Shown one piece after another: positions 43,092 to 51,821 of a stretch of DNA of 64,000 nt (its first letter is position 1; the number at the start of each line of letters is the position of its first letter). A program made the translations under genes and the position numbers. The stretch is taken from assembly GCF_014854695.1 (NCBI RefSeq), contig NZ_CP027557.1, positions 5,000,891 to 5,064,890 of the forward strand, read 5' to 3'. Under the pieces are notes generated by a model. It was given only the letters and a program-made list of their open reading frames with translations, was not told the origin of the DNA and did no database searches. This stretch comes from Rhodococcus rhodochrous. Its GTDB lineage: Bacteria > Actinomycetota > Actinomycetes > Mycobacteriales > Mycobacteriaceae.

Positions 43092-44597
43092 GTGAGTTCA
43101 ACCCAGTCGACTATCGATCCGCACCACGGCACCCTGCGCAGCCCCCGCTTCTGGCTCGCGCCCTTCGCTGTCGTCGCGGCGGTGATGAGTGCCTTGGCGT
43201 ACTTCTATCTCGGCGCACTCCTCGATCCGAGCGAGAACCTGAGACAGTTCCCGATGGCCATCGTCAATCAGGACGTCGGCGATGTGCTGCCCGGATCGGA
43301 CGAGCGACAGAACTTCGGCGACCAGATCACCGAGGGCATCCTCGACGGCATCGATCCCGAGGAGATCGATCTGCAACGGATGGGGATCTCGGCCGCCAAC
43401 CAGGGACTCGACGACGGCAGCCTGTACGGCGCGATCGTCATCCCCAGCGACTTCACCAAACGCATCTCGATCCTCGCGCAGGCCTCGGTGGTTCCCGGCG
43501 ACATCGAGAAACCGATCATCACCCTGTACACGAACCCCCGGACGGGCGCGTTCGCGACGGGCATCGTCACGACGATCGGCGACCGCGCGCTGACCCAGGT
43601 GAACGACACGGTCGGTCAGCAGCTCACCGAAACCGTCACCGCGACGCTCGCCGAGTCGGCACCCGACCTGCAACTGTCCGGCGCCTCCAGCCTCGTCCTG
43701 GCCCAACCGATCGATGCACTCACCGTCGAGCACAAGCCGCTGCCCGACGGGACGGGCGCGGGTCTGTCCGCCTTCTTCTACACCCTGCTGCTGATCCTGG
43801 CCGGCTTCACAGGCGCCACGATCATCAACGCGGTCGTCGACAGTGCCCTCGGTTTCGTGCCCACCGAATACGGCCCCCTCTATATCGCGAGGGAGACCAC
43901 CCGGATGTCACGCATGCAGGTGCTGGCACTCAAGTGGGGCATCACGGTGGTCATGTCGTTGATCGTCTCGGCGTTGTACCTGTGGATTTCCACCGCACTC
44001 GGCATGCCGGCACCGCGCGCGTTGCTGCTCTGGGAATACGGGGCGCTCGCGATCTCCGCGGTGGGCATCACGTCCCTCGCGGTGATGTCGATCTTCGGTG
44101 CAGCGGGTCTGCTGGTGAACCTGATCGTGTTCATCGTGCTCGGCCTGCCGTCGTCCGGCGGCACCATCCCGATCGAGGCCACCCCGCGGATGTTCGAGTG
44201 GTTGTCGACCTTCGAGCCCATGCACCAGATCTACCTCGCGGTACGGTCCATCCTCTACTTCGACGGACGACCCGACGCCGGGCTCGGTCACGGCGTGACG
44301 ATGACGATCGTCGGACTCGTGTTCGGTCTCGTCGTCGGCGCCCTGGTGACGTGGATCTACGACCGCGTCGGTTTCCATCGGGCCGCGGACGCACCCGTGC
44401 GTCTGCCGTGGCGACCGTCGCGACAGCACGATCGGGGTTCGACGGTCGCGGCCGACACGGTTCGCTCGGACGACAGCGTGGACGCCGGTGAGGACGATCG
44501 TGAGGATACGGACGGATCCTCCGGCAGCTCCGAGCATTCGGGCGAAAGCGACTGGCCCGCGAACGAAATGGGGGACCCCGCCGCGCGTCGGGGGTAG
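43092..44597 (+). CDS. YhgE/Pip-type (ABC-2-like) membrane protein
   Basis: 501 residues. N-terminal helix (about 20-43), a large extracytoplasmic domain with FPMAIVNQDVG and DDGSLYGAIVIPSDF, then five or six C-terminal helices (from about residue 225 to 435) and an acidic, Ser-rich tail. This layout matches the YhgE/Pip N-terminal domain proteins and ABC-2 permeases. Related proteins include phage-infection protein and export permeases; role here unknown. No ATPase gene is adjacent. GTG start at 43092. Confidence 0.8.
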   Translation: MSSTQSTIDPHHGTLRSPRFWLAPFAVVAAVMSALAYFYLGALLDPSENLRQFPMAIVNQDVGDVLPGSDERQNFGDQITEGILDGIDPEEIDLQRMGISAANQGLDDGSLYGAIVIPSDFTKRISILAQASVVPGDIEKPIITLYTNPRTGAFATGIVTTIGDRALTQVNDTVGQQLTETVTATLAESAPDLQLSGASSLVLAQPIDALTVEHKPLPDGTGAGLSAFFYTLLLILAGFTGATIINAVVDSALGFVPTEYGPLYIARETTRMSRMQVLALKWGITVVMSLIVSALYLWISTALGMPAPRALLLWEYGALAISAVGITSLAVMSIFGAAGLLVNLIVFIVLGLPSSGGTIPIEATPRMFEWLSTFEPMHQIYLAVRSILYFDGRPDAGLGHGVTMTIVGLVFGLVVGALVTWIYDRVGFHRAADAPVRLPWRPSRQHDRGSTVAADTVRSDDSVDAGEDDREDTDGSSGSSEHSGESDWPANEMGDPAARRG

Positions 44598-44609
44598 CGG
44601 CGGAGTCCC
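44572..44609. terminator. Imperfect stem-loop at the end of the YhgE/Pip gene
   Basis: GGGACCCCGCCGC (44572-44584) pairs with 44597-44609 at 12 of 13 positions, with a 12-base loop, straddling the stop codon. Moderate evidence for a terminator. Confidence 0.5.
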
Positions 44610-44711
44610 TCCCTCACCACGGTAGTGGCGGTCCTCGCGCGGGTCGCTCTCGATACGGGTGATTTCAAGGGTGAATCGAGGGGTTACCGCGCGTCGGAGT
44701 CTGCCGCCGTG

Positions 44712-46295
44712 ATGGAGCACACTGTATGGGTGCGCACGGTCGTCGTTCCTCATCCTGCGGACGGCCGGGGCCGTCGCGGTGCAAGCATCGTCGAGGTCGA
44801 CGCATCCGGTGCGCCGCTCGGTCCGGTACGTGAGTACCCCGAATTCGCGGATGCAGTCGCAGCGATCGAAGCCGAATCGCGACCACGCTGGGTGTGGACC
44901 TCGACGGCAACGGTCTATCCCGAGCTGCTCCGCGCGGGGGTTCGGGTGCAGCGATGCCACGATCTCGCCACCACCGGCGCCATCCTTGCCGTACGGGAGG
45001 GCCTGCCCTCACCCACTGCGGAGGAACCGGTCGACGAGCGACCCGGTCTCTTCGACGCCGCTCCCGCGATCGACGTCGAGGCGGTGGTCGCGCAGTTCGC
45101 TGATCAGCGTCGCCGCATCTCCGGCGACGCTCGCCTCGAGCTGCTCACCGCCGCCGAATCGGCCGGCACGCTCGCAGCGGCCGAGATGGGTTTCGACGGG
45201 TTGCCGTTCTCGGCGCAGGCGCATCGTCGCCTCCTCGAGGACACCCTCGGGCCGCGCCCGACCGGCTACGACCTGCCGAGCCGCATCGCCGAAGTGGTCG
45301 AGGAGATCAGCGCCGCCTTCGGCCGCCCCGTGAATCCCGCCTCGCACAGCGAGGTGCTCGAGGCGTTCCGCCGCGAGGGCATCACCGTCGAGTCGACCCG
45401 CAAGTATGTGCTGCAGCGGATCGACCATCCCGCGGTGCCTCTGTTGTTGCGGCACCGTGAGCTGTCGAAGTTGTACAGCACGAACGGCTGGCACTGGCTC
45501 GACACCTGGGTCCGCGACAACCGGTTCCGCCCGGTCTACGTTCCCGGCGCCGTCGTGTCGGGCCGATGGGCGAGTCGCGGCGGTGGCGCTCTGCAGATCC
45601 CCAAGGCGCTGCGATCGAGCGTGATCGCCGACCCGGGCCGGTCGTTCGTCGTCGCCGACGCGGGCCAGCTCGAACCGCGCATCCTGGCGGCGATGTCGGG
45701 CGATCGACGCATGGTCGCGGCTGCCGGTTCGGACGATCTGTACGCCCCGGTCGCCGCGGCGTCCTTCGGCGGCGACCGCGCGAAGGCGAAGGTCGCGGTG
45801 CTCGGCGTCCTCTACGGGGCCACGTCCGGCGACGCGCGTGCCCTGCTGACGGTGCTGCGACGCAGCTTCCCGACCGCCGTCGACTTCGTCGAACGTGCCG
45901 CCCGTGCGGGTGAACGTGGCGAGGTGGTGCATTCGTGGCTGGGCCGTGCGTGCCCACCCGCTCCGGAGGGATTCCATTCGCACGGTGATGCGCATGCACG
46001 CGGGCGGTTCACGCGGAACTTCGTCGTGCAGGCCACCGCGGCCGAGTGGGCGCTGTGCGTGCTTGCGGAACTGCGACGGCGGCTGACCACCGATCCCGAC
46101 CCGACAGCCGGCGATCTCGTGTTCTTCCAGCACGACGAGGTGGTGGTGCACACCGGCAATCCGGAACTCGCGTCGTCGCACATCACCGCCTCCGTCGAGG
46201 CGGCGACGCGCCTGATGTTCGGCGACACGCAGGTTCGTTTCCCGATGGACACCGCCGTGCGCAGCGTCTACGCCGAGGATGCGGGCGGTGAGTAG
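44712..46295 (+). CDS. Small family-A DNA polymerase (annotated elsewhere as bifunctional exonuclease/polymerase)
   Basis: 527 residues from ATG 44712; a GTG at 44730 is an alternative start. The polymerase core is intact: motif A VADAGQLEPRILA, motif B RAKAKVAVLGVLYG, motif C FFQHDEVVVHT, i.e. the two metal-binding Asp, the Lys and the Tyr-Gly. The N-terminal 150 residues correspond to an exonuclease-like domain but show no clear DEDD acidic set, so proofreading is doubtful. It is about half the length of Pol I and has no 5' nuclease. Convergent with and overlapping alkA by 28 bases. Likely a DNA-repair polymerase. Confidence 0.85.
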   Translation: MEHTVWVRTVVVPHPADGRGRRGASIVEVDASGAPLGPVREYPEFADAVAAIEAESRPRWVWTSTATVYPELLRAGVRVQRCHDLATTGAILAVREGLPSPTAEEPVDERPGLFDAAPAIDVEAVVAQFADQRRRISGDARLELLTAAESAGTLAAAEMGFDGLPFSAQAHRRLLEDTLGPRPTGYDLPSRIAEVVEEISAAFGRPVNPASHSEVLEAFRREGITVESTRKYVLQRIDHPAVPLLLRHRELSKLYSTNGWHWLDTWVRDNRFRPVYVPGAVVSGRWASRGGGALQIPKALRSSVIADPGRSFVVADAGQLEPRILAAMSGDRRMVAAAGSDDLYAPVAAASFGGDRAKAKVAVLGVLYGATSGDARALLTVLRRSFPTAVDFVERAARAGERGEVVHSWLGRACPPAPEGFHSHGDAHARGRFTRNFVVQATAAEWALCVLAELRRRLTTDPDPTAGDLVFFQHDEVVVHTGNPELASSHITASVEAATRLMFGDTQVRFPMDTAVRSVYAEDAGGE

Positions 46296-47164
46296 GTGGC
46301 GTGTGTCCACAGATGCATGACGGCGTACGCCCGCCACGGCCGCCATCGTTCGGCGCGCTCGGCGGCTTCGCGTGCGCTCTCCACCTGCAGGGCTCGTCGG
46401 AGAACGAGGTCGCCGGACGGATACGCATCGCGATCGCCGAGTCGTAGAGCGAGATAGTCGACGGTCCACGGACCGATCCCGGGGAGCGCGAGAAGATCTG
46501 CCGCGAACGAGGGTTGCTCCGGCGCCACCCCGCCGGCCGCGGCCCGGGCCAGTTCGGAGACGGTGCGGGCACGTGACTGCGTCGTGCCGATGACGGCACG
46601 CAGGTCGCTCTGCTCGACCGTCGCGAGTCGGTGCGGCCCAGGGAAGCACCGCAGCCCACCGGGTGCGTCGTCGCCGAAGGCCGCAACGAGACGTCCTGAG
46701 AATGTGCATGCCGCAGCGACACTCACCTGCTGCCCGAGCACCGTGGACACGGCGGTGGCGAACCAGTCGGTGGTACCGACCACGCGCAGACCGGGATGGG
46801 TCTGCACGAGAGGTCCGAGCACGGGATCGGACTCGAATGCCGCATCGACGACGGACGGGTCGACGCCGAGATCGAGCCACTGGCGGATCGTCTCGCCGAC
46901 CTCCTCGACATCCGCACGACCTGCGGTCTCGACGTGAACCTCGAGATGTCGCACGTCCCCGCCTCTCCCGCCGTCGGGTGTCGCCGGGTCGTCGAAGCGG
47001 ACAGCGACGTGCGCGGCTCCGCCGGTCGTGCGAATCGCGCGGTGATGAGTGCCGGTGGCGCTGTCATGGTGTTCGTAGCCGGGGACGGTGTGGCTTCGCA
47101 GCGACGCCAGCATCGGACCCACCGCAACGGGTTCGGCCACCGGGAACCTGAGGGTGGTGATCAC
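46268..47164 (-). CDS. alkA: DNA-3-methyladenine glycosylase II
   Basis: 298 residues. The N-terminal part resembles the AlkA N-domain; the helix-hairpin-helix is LLALPGIGPWTVDYLALRLG, followed by YPSGDLVLRRAL with the catalytic Asp. Removes alkylated purines. GTG start at 47164 overlaps the methyltransferase stop (GTGA). Unlike many actinobacterial AlkA proteins it has no fused Ada domain; the methyltransferase functions are on separate genes upstream. Confidence 0.9.
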   Translation of the reverse strand: MITTLRFPVAEPVAVGPMLASLRSHTVPGYEHHDSATGTHHRAIRTTGGAAHVAVRFDDPATPDGGRGGDVRHLEVHVETAGRADVEEVGETIRQWLDLGVDPSVVDAAFESDPVLGPLVQTHPGLRVVGTTDWFATAVSTVLGQQVSVAAACTFSGRLVAAFGDDAPGGLRCFPGPHRLATVEQSDLRAVIGTTQSRARTVSELARAAAGGVAPEQPSFAADLLALPGIGPWTVDYLALRLGDRDAYPSGDLVLRRALQVESAREAAERAERWRPWRAYAVMHLWTHATYSPPASSA

Positions 47165-47748
47165 GCGACCGACTCGAGTTGCAGCAGTGCCCTCTTCGCC
47201 TCGACTCCCCCGACGTACTGCCCCATGCTGCCGTCGCTGCGTACCACCCGATGGCACGGCACCACCACGGGCAGCGGGTTCTTCGCGCACGCCGTTCCGA
47301 CCGCCCGTACCGCCCGCGGGCTCCCGGCCGCGGCGGCGATCTCCGCGTAGCTCGCCGTGCGCCCGTATTCGATCTCGGGCAGTCGCGTGATCACCTCGCG
47401 CCGGAATCCGTCGGCGAGACGCAGATCGAGCGGAACGTCGAAATGTGTCCTCGTACCGGCGAAGTACTCGTCGAGCTGCCGGACCACCGGGTCGAGCCGA
47501 CCCGGCGCGTCGAGAACGCGCGGGCTGATCCGGCGGGAGAGTTCGTCGAGCACGGCGTCGGATCCGCCGGCGACGTAGGCGACCCGCACGAGCCCGACGG
47601 TGGTGGTGGCCAGCAGGAGCGGACCGACGGGGGTGTCGACGACGCGGAACGCGACATCGAGCAACCCGGCCGCCTCGGCGTCGAGTACGAGCTTCTCCCG
47701 CAACCACGCGAGATCGGCCGATCCGACCGAGGGTTGTGGAAAGTTCAT
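47161..47748 (-). CDS. Methylated-DNA--protein-cysteine methyltransferase (second copy)
   Basis: 195 residues. C-terminal active site VVVPCHRVVRSDG with the alkyl-accepting Cys, recognition helix RAVRAVGTACAKNP. The N-terminal ~45 residues (SADLAWLREKLVLDAEAAGL) are longer than in the copy at 48247. ATG 47748 overlaps the sigma-factor stop (ATGA) and has AGGA at suitable distance; the ATG at 47757 would sit too close to it. Repairs O6-alkylguanine by suicidal transfer. Confidence 0.9.
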   Translation of the reverse strand: MNFPQPSVGSADLAWLREKLVLDAEAAGLLDVAFRVVDTPVGPLLLATTTVGLVRVAYVAGGSDAVLDELSRRISPRVLDAPGRLDPVVRQLDEYFAGTRTHFDVPLDLRLADGFRREVITRLPEIEYGRTASYAEIAAAAGSPRAVRAVGTACAKNPLPVVVPCHRVVRSDGSMGQYVGGVEAKRALLQLESVA

Positions 47749-48260
47749 GAGCGACATCCTGTTCCGTGTTCGATCCGACGACGCAACGCCGCCCGACCGT
47801 CGGCCGCCGCGCGACGTGCCGCGGCCGGGCTGTTGCCGAGGATCGTGCCGATCTCCGCGTAGGGCAGGCCTCCGACGTAGTGGTAGACCAGCGCCGCACG
47901 CTGCGTGAAGGGAAGTTCGGCGACCGCGCTCCACAGTTCGTCGTCGCCCTCACCGGGGTTTCCCGTGGCCGACGCGGGTTCGGGAAGGTTCTCGGTGGGC
48001 ACCGGCGTCCGCCCGCGCACACGGTGGATGTCGACGGCCTTGCGGTGCGCGATGGTGACGAGCCACGCTTCGATGTTGCTGCCCGGTGGCAGTTCAGGGT
48101 AGGCGCGCAACGCCGCGAGGAAGGTCTCGGACCAGGCGTCGTCGGCGTCGACGGCTCCGAGCAGTGCGCGACAGACCCGGAGGACCGTCGCGCCGTGACG
48201 GGTGACCACCTCGTCGAAAGGAGGCAGGCTCGCCCGCGGTAGGTGATCAGGCAGGGACAT
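47745..48260 (-). CDS. Sigma-70 family (ECF-like) RNA polymerase sigma factor
   Basis: 171 residues. Region 2: VLRVCRALLGAVDADDAWSETFLAALRAYP and WLVTIAHRKAVDIHR (quoted in parts) match sigma region 2; region 4 is LPFTQRAALVYHYVGGLPYAEIGTILGNSPAAARRAAADGR in outline (key: GLPYAEIGTIL). No anti-sigma gene adjoins it. Start ATG 48260 or a GTG at 48278, both inside the end of the upstream methyltransferase gene. It lies within an alkylation-repair operon and may direct transcription of it (inference). Confidence 0.87.
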   Translation of the reverse strand: MSLPDHLPRASLPPFDEVVTRHGATVLRVCRALLGAVDADDAWSETFLAALRAYPELPPGSNIEAWLVTIAHRKAVDIHRVRGRTPVPTENLPEPASATGNPGEGDDELWSAVAELPFTQRAALVYHYVGGLPYAEIGTILGNSPAAARRAAADGRAALRRRIEHGTGCRS

Positions 48261-48777
48261 GGGTATCGCCGGCGACACCGGGCTCGGCGGAACTCAGCAC
48301 CCGCGCCTCCTGGTCGAGCAGGAAGCGTTTGCGCTCGAGACCACCGGCGTAACCGGTGAGCTTGCCGCTGCTACCGATGACGCGATGGCACGGGACGATG
48401 ATGCAGAGCGGGTTACGGGCATTGGCCGCAGCGACCGCCCGTACCGCGGTGGGCCGGCCGAGAGCGAGTGCGATCTCCGAGTAGGTGCGCGTGGTGCCGT
48501 ACTCGATCGTCGTCAGCGCCTGCCACACCTCGCGTTGGAACGGGGTTCCGACGGGAGCGATGGGGACGGTGAACCGGGTGCGGCGACCCGCGAAGTATTC
48601 GCCGAACTGGGTGATCACTTCGTCGAACCCCTCGGTGACCTGCTCGCCGAAACCGGCGCGGTCGGGCGCGGGGTGATGCTCGGCCATGTACACGCCGCTC
48701 AGGACGCCGTCGGTGTTCACCAACGTCAGCTCGCCGATCGGTGTGTCGATGACGGTGTGGGTGCGCAATGCGGTCAC
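48247..48777 (-). CDS. ogt: Methylated-DNA--protein-cysteine methyltransferase
   Basis: 176 residues, normal Ogt length. CIIVPCHRVIGSSG contains the acceptor Cys; AVRAVAAANARNP is the recognition helix; GTPFQREVWQAL precedes it. GTG start at 48777. First gene of the four-gene repair operon ogt - sigma - second methyltransferase - alkA, with overlaps at each junction. Confidence 0.92.
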   Translation of the reverse strand: MTALRTHTVIDTPIGELTLVNTDGVLSGVYMAEHHPAPDRAGFGEQVTEGFDEVITQFGEYFAGRRTRFTVPIAPVGTPFQREVWQALTTIEYGTTRTYSEIALALGRPTAVRAVAAANARNPLCIIVPCHRVIGSSGKLTGYAGGLERKRFLLDQEARVLSSAEPGVAGDTHVPA

Positions 48778-48885
48778 GGCCTCGATCCTTCCATCCGGTG
48801 TGTGCTCTGTACCGGGTAGACGAACGGGACGCCGAAAATGTGAGGTCCGTGATCACGACGATCGGACGTACTGCACTATGACGAC

Positions 48886-49608
48886 ATGATCTCGCTGCCT
48901 GTGCCCGCGCTCGGACTCTCGGTCGCCGGTTCCATCGTCGACGTCACCCGGACCGTGCTCGGACGCACCCGCGAGACCGCCGAGTTCGCGCTGTCGCTCC
49001 CGGCGCGGGTGGAAGGACTGCTCGGCGAGGCCGAATCGCTCATCGGCTCGGTCGAATCGCTGATCCGCCGCATCGACAGTGTGGTCACCGACGCCACCGA
49101 CATCGTCGAGGGAGCGTCGGTGGCCGTCGCGCAAGCGACCCAGGTGATCGCCTCGACCATCGGTGTGGTGGAGGAAGCCGCCGATGCGGTCACGCGCGCC
49201 ACGGAGATCATCGACTCGACGGGCGGGGTCGTGCGCGATGCGACGGTGGTCGCGGCAGACGCGCGGATCGTCGTCGAATCCGCAGGCCGCAGCTCCGACG
49301 CCGCCGGGGAACTGCTCGAGACCTACAAGCCCCTCGCCGAACGAGCCGCTCCCCTGGCCACCCAGTTCGTCGAGGAGTTCTCACCCGAGGAACTGCGCGC
49401 CGCGATCAGGCTCATCGACCGACTCCCCGAGATCACCGAGCGGGTCGACGCCGTGCTGCCCATCATGGCGACGCTCGACACCGTCTCCCCCGAGATCCAC
49501 GAACTGCTCCTCGTCGCGAAGGACGTCCGACAGGCGATCGTCGGTGTGCCCGGCTTCAACTTCCTGCGCCGACGCGGGGAGGAGAAAGAGATCAACGGTG
49601 ATGACTGA
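48886..49608 (+). CDS. Amphipathic coiled-coil / phasin-like protein, unknown
   Basis: 240 residues, almost entirely helical with heptad-like Val/Ile/Ala spacing (e.g. AESLIGSVESLIRRIDSVV, VVEEAADAVTRATEIID) and no enzyme motif. Resembles actinobacterial proteins sometimes mislabelled as RuBisCO large subunit, which it is not; composition suggests a lipid-droplet or polyester granule-associated protein (inference). Divergent from the repair operon (108 bases). Weak ribosome site. Confidence 0.72.
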   Translation: MISLPVPALGLSVAGSIVDVTRTVLGRTRETAEFALSLPARVEGLLGEAESLIGSVESLIRRIDSVVTDATDIVEGASVAVAQATQVIASTIGVVEEAADAVTRATEIIDSTGGVVRDATVVAADARIVVESAGRSSDAAGELLETYKPLAERAAPLATQFVEEFSPEELRAAIRLIDRLPEITERVDAVLPIMATLDTVSPEIHELLLVAKDVRQAIVGVPGFNFLRRRGEEKEINGDD

Positions 49609-49722
49609 CCGCACTGCGGTCGGGACGACTGACCGCACCGCGGTCGGGACGACTGACCGCACCGCGGTCGCGACGACTGACTGCACCGCGGTCGCGACGA
49701 CCGACCGCACCGCGGCAGGCTC
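49603..49722. repeat. Five tandem 24-bp repeats, each containing an inverted repeat
   Basis: Units begin at 49603, 49627, 49651, 49675 and 49699 (last one partial), consensus GACTGACCGCACCGCGGTCGSGAC. Each unit holds GACCGC-ACC-GCGGTC, so the transcript can form a row of small hairpins. It fills the gap between convergent genes ending at 49608 and 49722, and may act as a terminator array. Confidence 0.9.
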
Positions 49723-50342
49723 TACCGGTGGGCCGTCGAGAGGAACTGGTGTGTTGCCGCGTCGACGATCTCGTCGGGCGAGATGGCGAGCTCGTCGTTC
49801 AACCACGCCGTGACCAGTTCGGCCAGACCGCCGACGAACAGCAATCCGTTGATCTCACCGCGCTCGGGCGGCCATGCCCGGTCACCGTACATTCGGGTCG
49901 CTTCGTCGGCGACCATCTGGGCGAAACTGCGTAGCGACGCTCGCCTGTGGGTGCGCAAGGGTTCGAAGCCGGCGGACTCGATGAGCGAGACCCGGCCTTT
50001 ACGCGGGTCGTCGGTGAGGATCGCGACGAACGACGCGATGGCATTCCGCACGAGGTCTTCGAGTGTGCCCGTGCCGGTGCGGAGCGCGGCGAGTACGGCT
50101 TCGCGCACCTCGTCGGCGATCTTGTCGAGGACCTGCCGCAGCAGATCGTCCCTGCTGCCGAAGCTCTCGTAGAAGTACCGCTCCGTCAGCTTGGCGTGTG
50201 CGCAGATGGCGGTCATGGTGGCGCCGCTCTTCCCCGAGGCCGCGAACAGTTCCAGTCCTGCCTCGAGCAGGGCTTCGCGGCGCAGGGCGACACGCTGTTC
50301 GCCGCTCAGACCGGCGTAGCGGCGGGGCGCGGGGGAAGTCAT
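49722..50342 (-). CDS. TetR-family regulator
   Basis: 206 residues. N-terminal HTH: REALLEAGLELFAASGKSGA, TMTAICAHAKLTERYFYESF. The C-terminal ligand domain ends in WLNDELAISPDEIVDAATHQF. Divergent from the P450 gene; a perfect 24-base dyad lies between them. Likely represses the P450 and itself. Confidence 0.9.
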   Translation of the reverse strand: MTSPAPRRYAGLSGEQRVALRREALLEAGLELFAASGKSGATMTAICAHAKLTERYFYESFGSRDDLLRQVLDKIADEVREAVLAALRTGTGTLEDLVRNAIASFVAILTDDPRKGRVSLIESAGFEPLRTHRRASLRSFAQMVADEATRMYGDRAWPPERGEINGLLFVGGLAELVTAWLNDELAISPDEIVDAATHQFLSTAHR

Positions 50343-50390
50343 GGGACCGATCTTGACAGACCGGATAGATGTGACGCAGACTACACCCTA

Positions 50391-50414
50391 ATCTGACAGG
50401 GCTCCCTGTCAGAT
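50391..50414. promoter_or_regulatory. Perfect 24-bp palindrome, TetR operator
   Basis: ATCTGACAGGG (50391-50401) and CCCTGTCAGAT (50404-50414) around CT: fully symmetric 11-bp arms. Located 49 bases before the tetR start and 24 before the P450 start. Confidence 0.75.
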
Positions 50415-50437
50415 ATCCGCAGAACTGGAGGTTCGTC

Positions 50438-51817
50438 GTGACCCGGATCCTGGCGGCTCCCCCCGCCCACTCCCATCTGCGCCCGGTCCCGGGACGATCG
50501 GGAATACCCGGTATCGGGCACGTCCTCGAATACATCCGCGATCCCCTCGCGATGATGCAGAAGCACTGGGACCGTTACGGCGAGGTGTCCTGCTTCTCGG
50601 CGGCCGGCCGACGCTGGATCTCGGTCCTCGGACCCGACGCCTGCCAGGAGGTGCTGCAGAACAAGGACCGGGCCTTCGCCAACGGCGACGGCTGGTCGGC
50701 ACTGATCGGGCCGTTCTTCCACGGTGGCCTCATGCTCCTCGACTCGGAGGAACATCTCCGGCACCGCCGCATCATGCAGCAGGCATTCACCCGGTCACGC
50801 CTCGAGAAGACCGTCGAGGCCATGAATCCGTCGATCACCGAGAAACTCGACAAATGGGTTCCCACCGACGGATTCCGTGCCTACACCGCACTGAAGACAC
50901 TCACCCTCGACCTTGCCACCGACATCTTCATGGGCGGCGCCGAGGACTCCACACCGGCCGAGATCGAAGCGGTGAAGAAGGCTTTCATCGACTGTGTGCA
51001 GGCCGCGACCTCGATCGTCCGGTATCCCGTCCCCGGCACCAGATGGAAGCGCGGACTCGACGGACGCCGGGTGCTCGAAGACTTCTTCCGGCACTATCTA
51101 CCGGCACGACGGTCGCGGGAGACGGACGACCTCTTCTCCGTGTTGTGCCACATCGAATCCGAAGCGGGCCAACGGTTCAGCGACGACGAGATCGTCGATC
51201 ACATGATCTTCCTGCTGATGGCCGCGCACGACACGTCGACCATCACGATCTCCACGATGATGCAATATCTCGGGCAACACCCGCAGTGGCAGGACCGATG
51301 CCGGGGCGAGTCTCTCGCGCTGGGCACCGCCGCCCCGAGTCACGCCGATCTCGACGCGCTCGGCAGCCTCGATCTGGTGATGAAGGAATGCCTCCGGCTG
51401 GTCTCCCCGGTCCCGGTCCTGGCGCGACGGGCCGTGCGCGACACCGAGGTCCGGGGACATTTCGTGCCGGCCGGCACGTATGCCTCCGTGGCACCGCACT
51501 TCACGCACCACATGGCGGAGTACTGGCCGGAGCCCGAACGTTTCGATCCGGAACGCTTCGCGGAGCATCGACGCGAGGACAAGGTGCACCGCTACGCGTG
51601 GGAGCCGTTCGGCGGGGGCGTGCACAAATGCCTCGGCATGCATTTCGCCGGGGTCGAGGTCAAAGCGATCGTCCACCAGTTGCTGCTGCGCTTCGAGTGG
51701 CACGTCGACGCCGGCTACGTGGCCCCGCTGGACTTCACGTCGTTGCCGTTCCCGTCCGACGGGCAGCCGGTCGACCTGCGATTGCGGTCGACCGACTCCG
51801 AACGTCAGTCCGTGTAG
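50438..51817 (+). CDS. Cytochrome P450
   Basis: 459 residues. I-helix oxygen-activation motif AAHDTST near residue 265, K-helix ECLR (ExxR), and haem loop FGGGVHKCLG near residue 390 with the axial Cys. An N-terminal proline-rich start (PVPGRSGIPGIGH) and no membrane anchor are typical of soluble bacterial P450s. GTG start with GGAGG upstream. No ferredoxin gene is adjacent, so electrons must come from elsewhere. Substrate unknown; sterol, fatty acid or terpenoid would fit. Confidence 0.92.
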   Translation: MTRILAAPPAHSHLRPVPGRSGIPGIGHVLEYIRDPLAMMQKHWDRYGEVSCFSAAGRRWISVLGPDACQEVLQNKDRAFANGDGWSALIGPFFHGGLMLLDSEEHLRHRRIMQQAFTRSRLEKTVEAMNPSITEKLDKWVPTDGFRAYTALKTLTLDLATDIFMGGAEDSTPAEIEAVKKAFIDCVQAATSIVRYPVPGTRWKRGLDGRRVLEDFFRHYLPARRSRETDDLFSVLCHIESEAGQRFSDDEIVDHMIFLLMAAHDTSTITISTMMQYLGQHPQWQDRCRGESLALGTAAPSHADLDALGSLDLVMKECLRLVSPVPVLARRAVRDTEVRGHFVPAGTYASVAPHFTHHMAEYWPEPERFDPERFAEHRREDKVHRYAWEPFGGGVHKCLGMHFAGVEVKAIVHQLLLRFEWHVDAGYVAPLDFTSLPFPSDGQPVDLRLRSTDSERQSV

Positions 51818-51821
51818 AGCA

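Noticed and set aside
49603..49722. CRISPR array
   Set aside because: Repeats are contiguous with no spacers and no cas genes are present.
49601..49813. Plus-strand ORF of eight-residue repeats
   Set aside because: It simply translates the 24-bp tandem repeat and then runs antisense into tetR.
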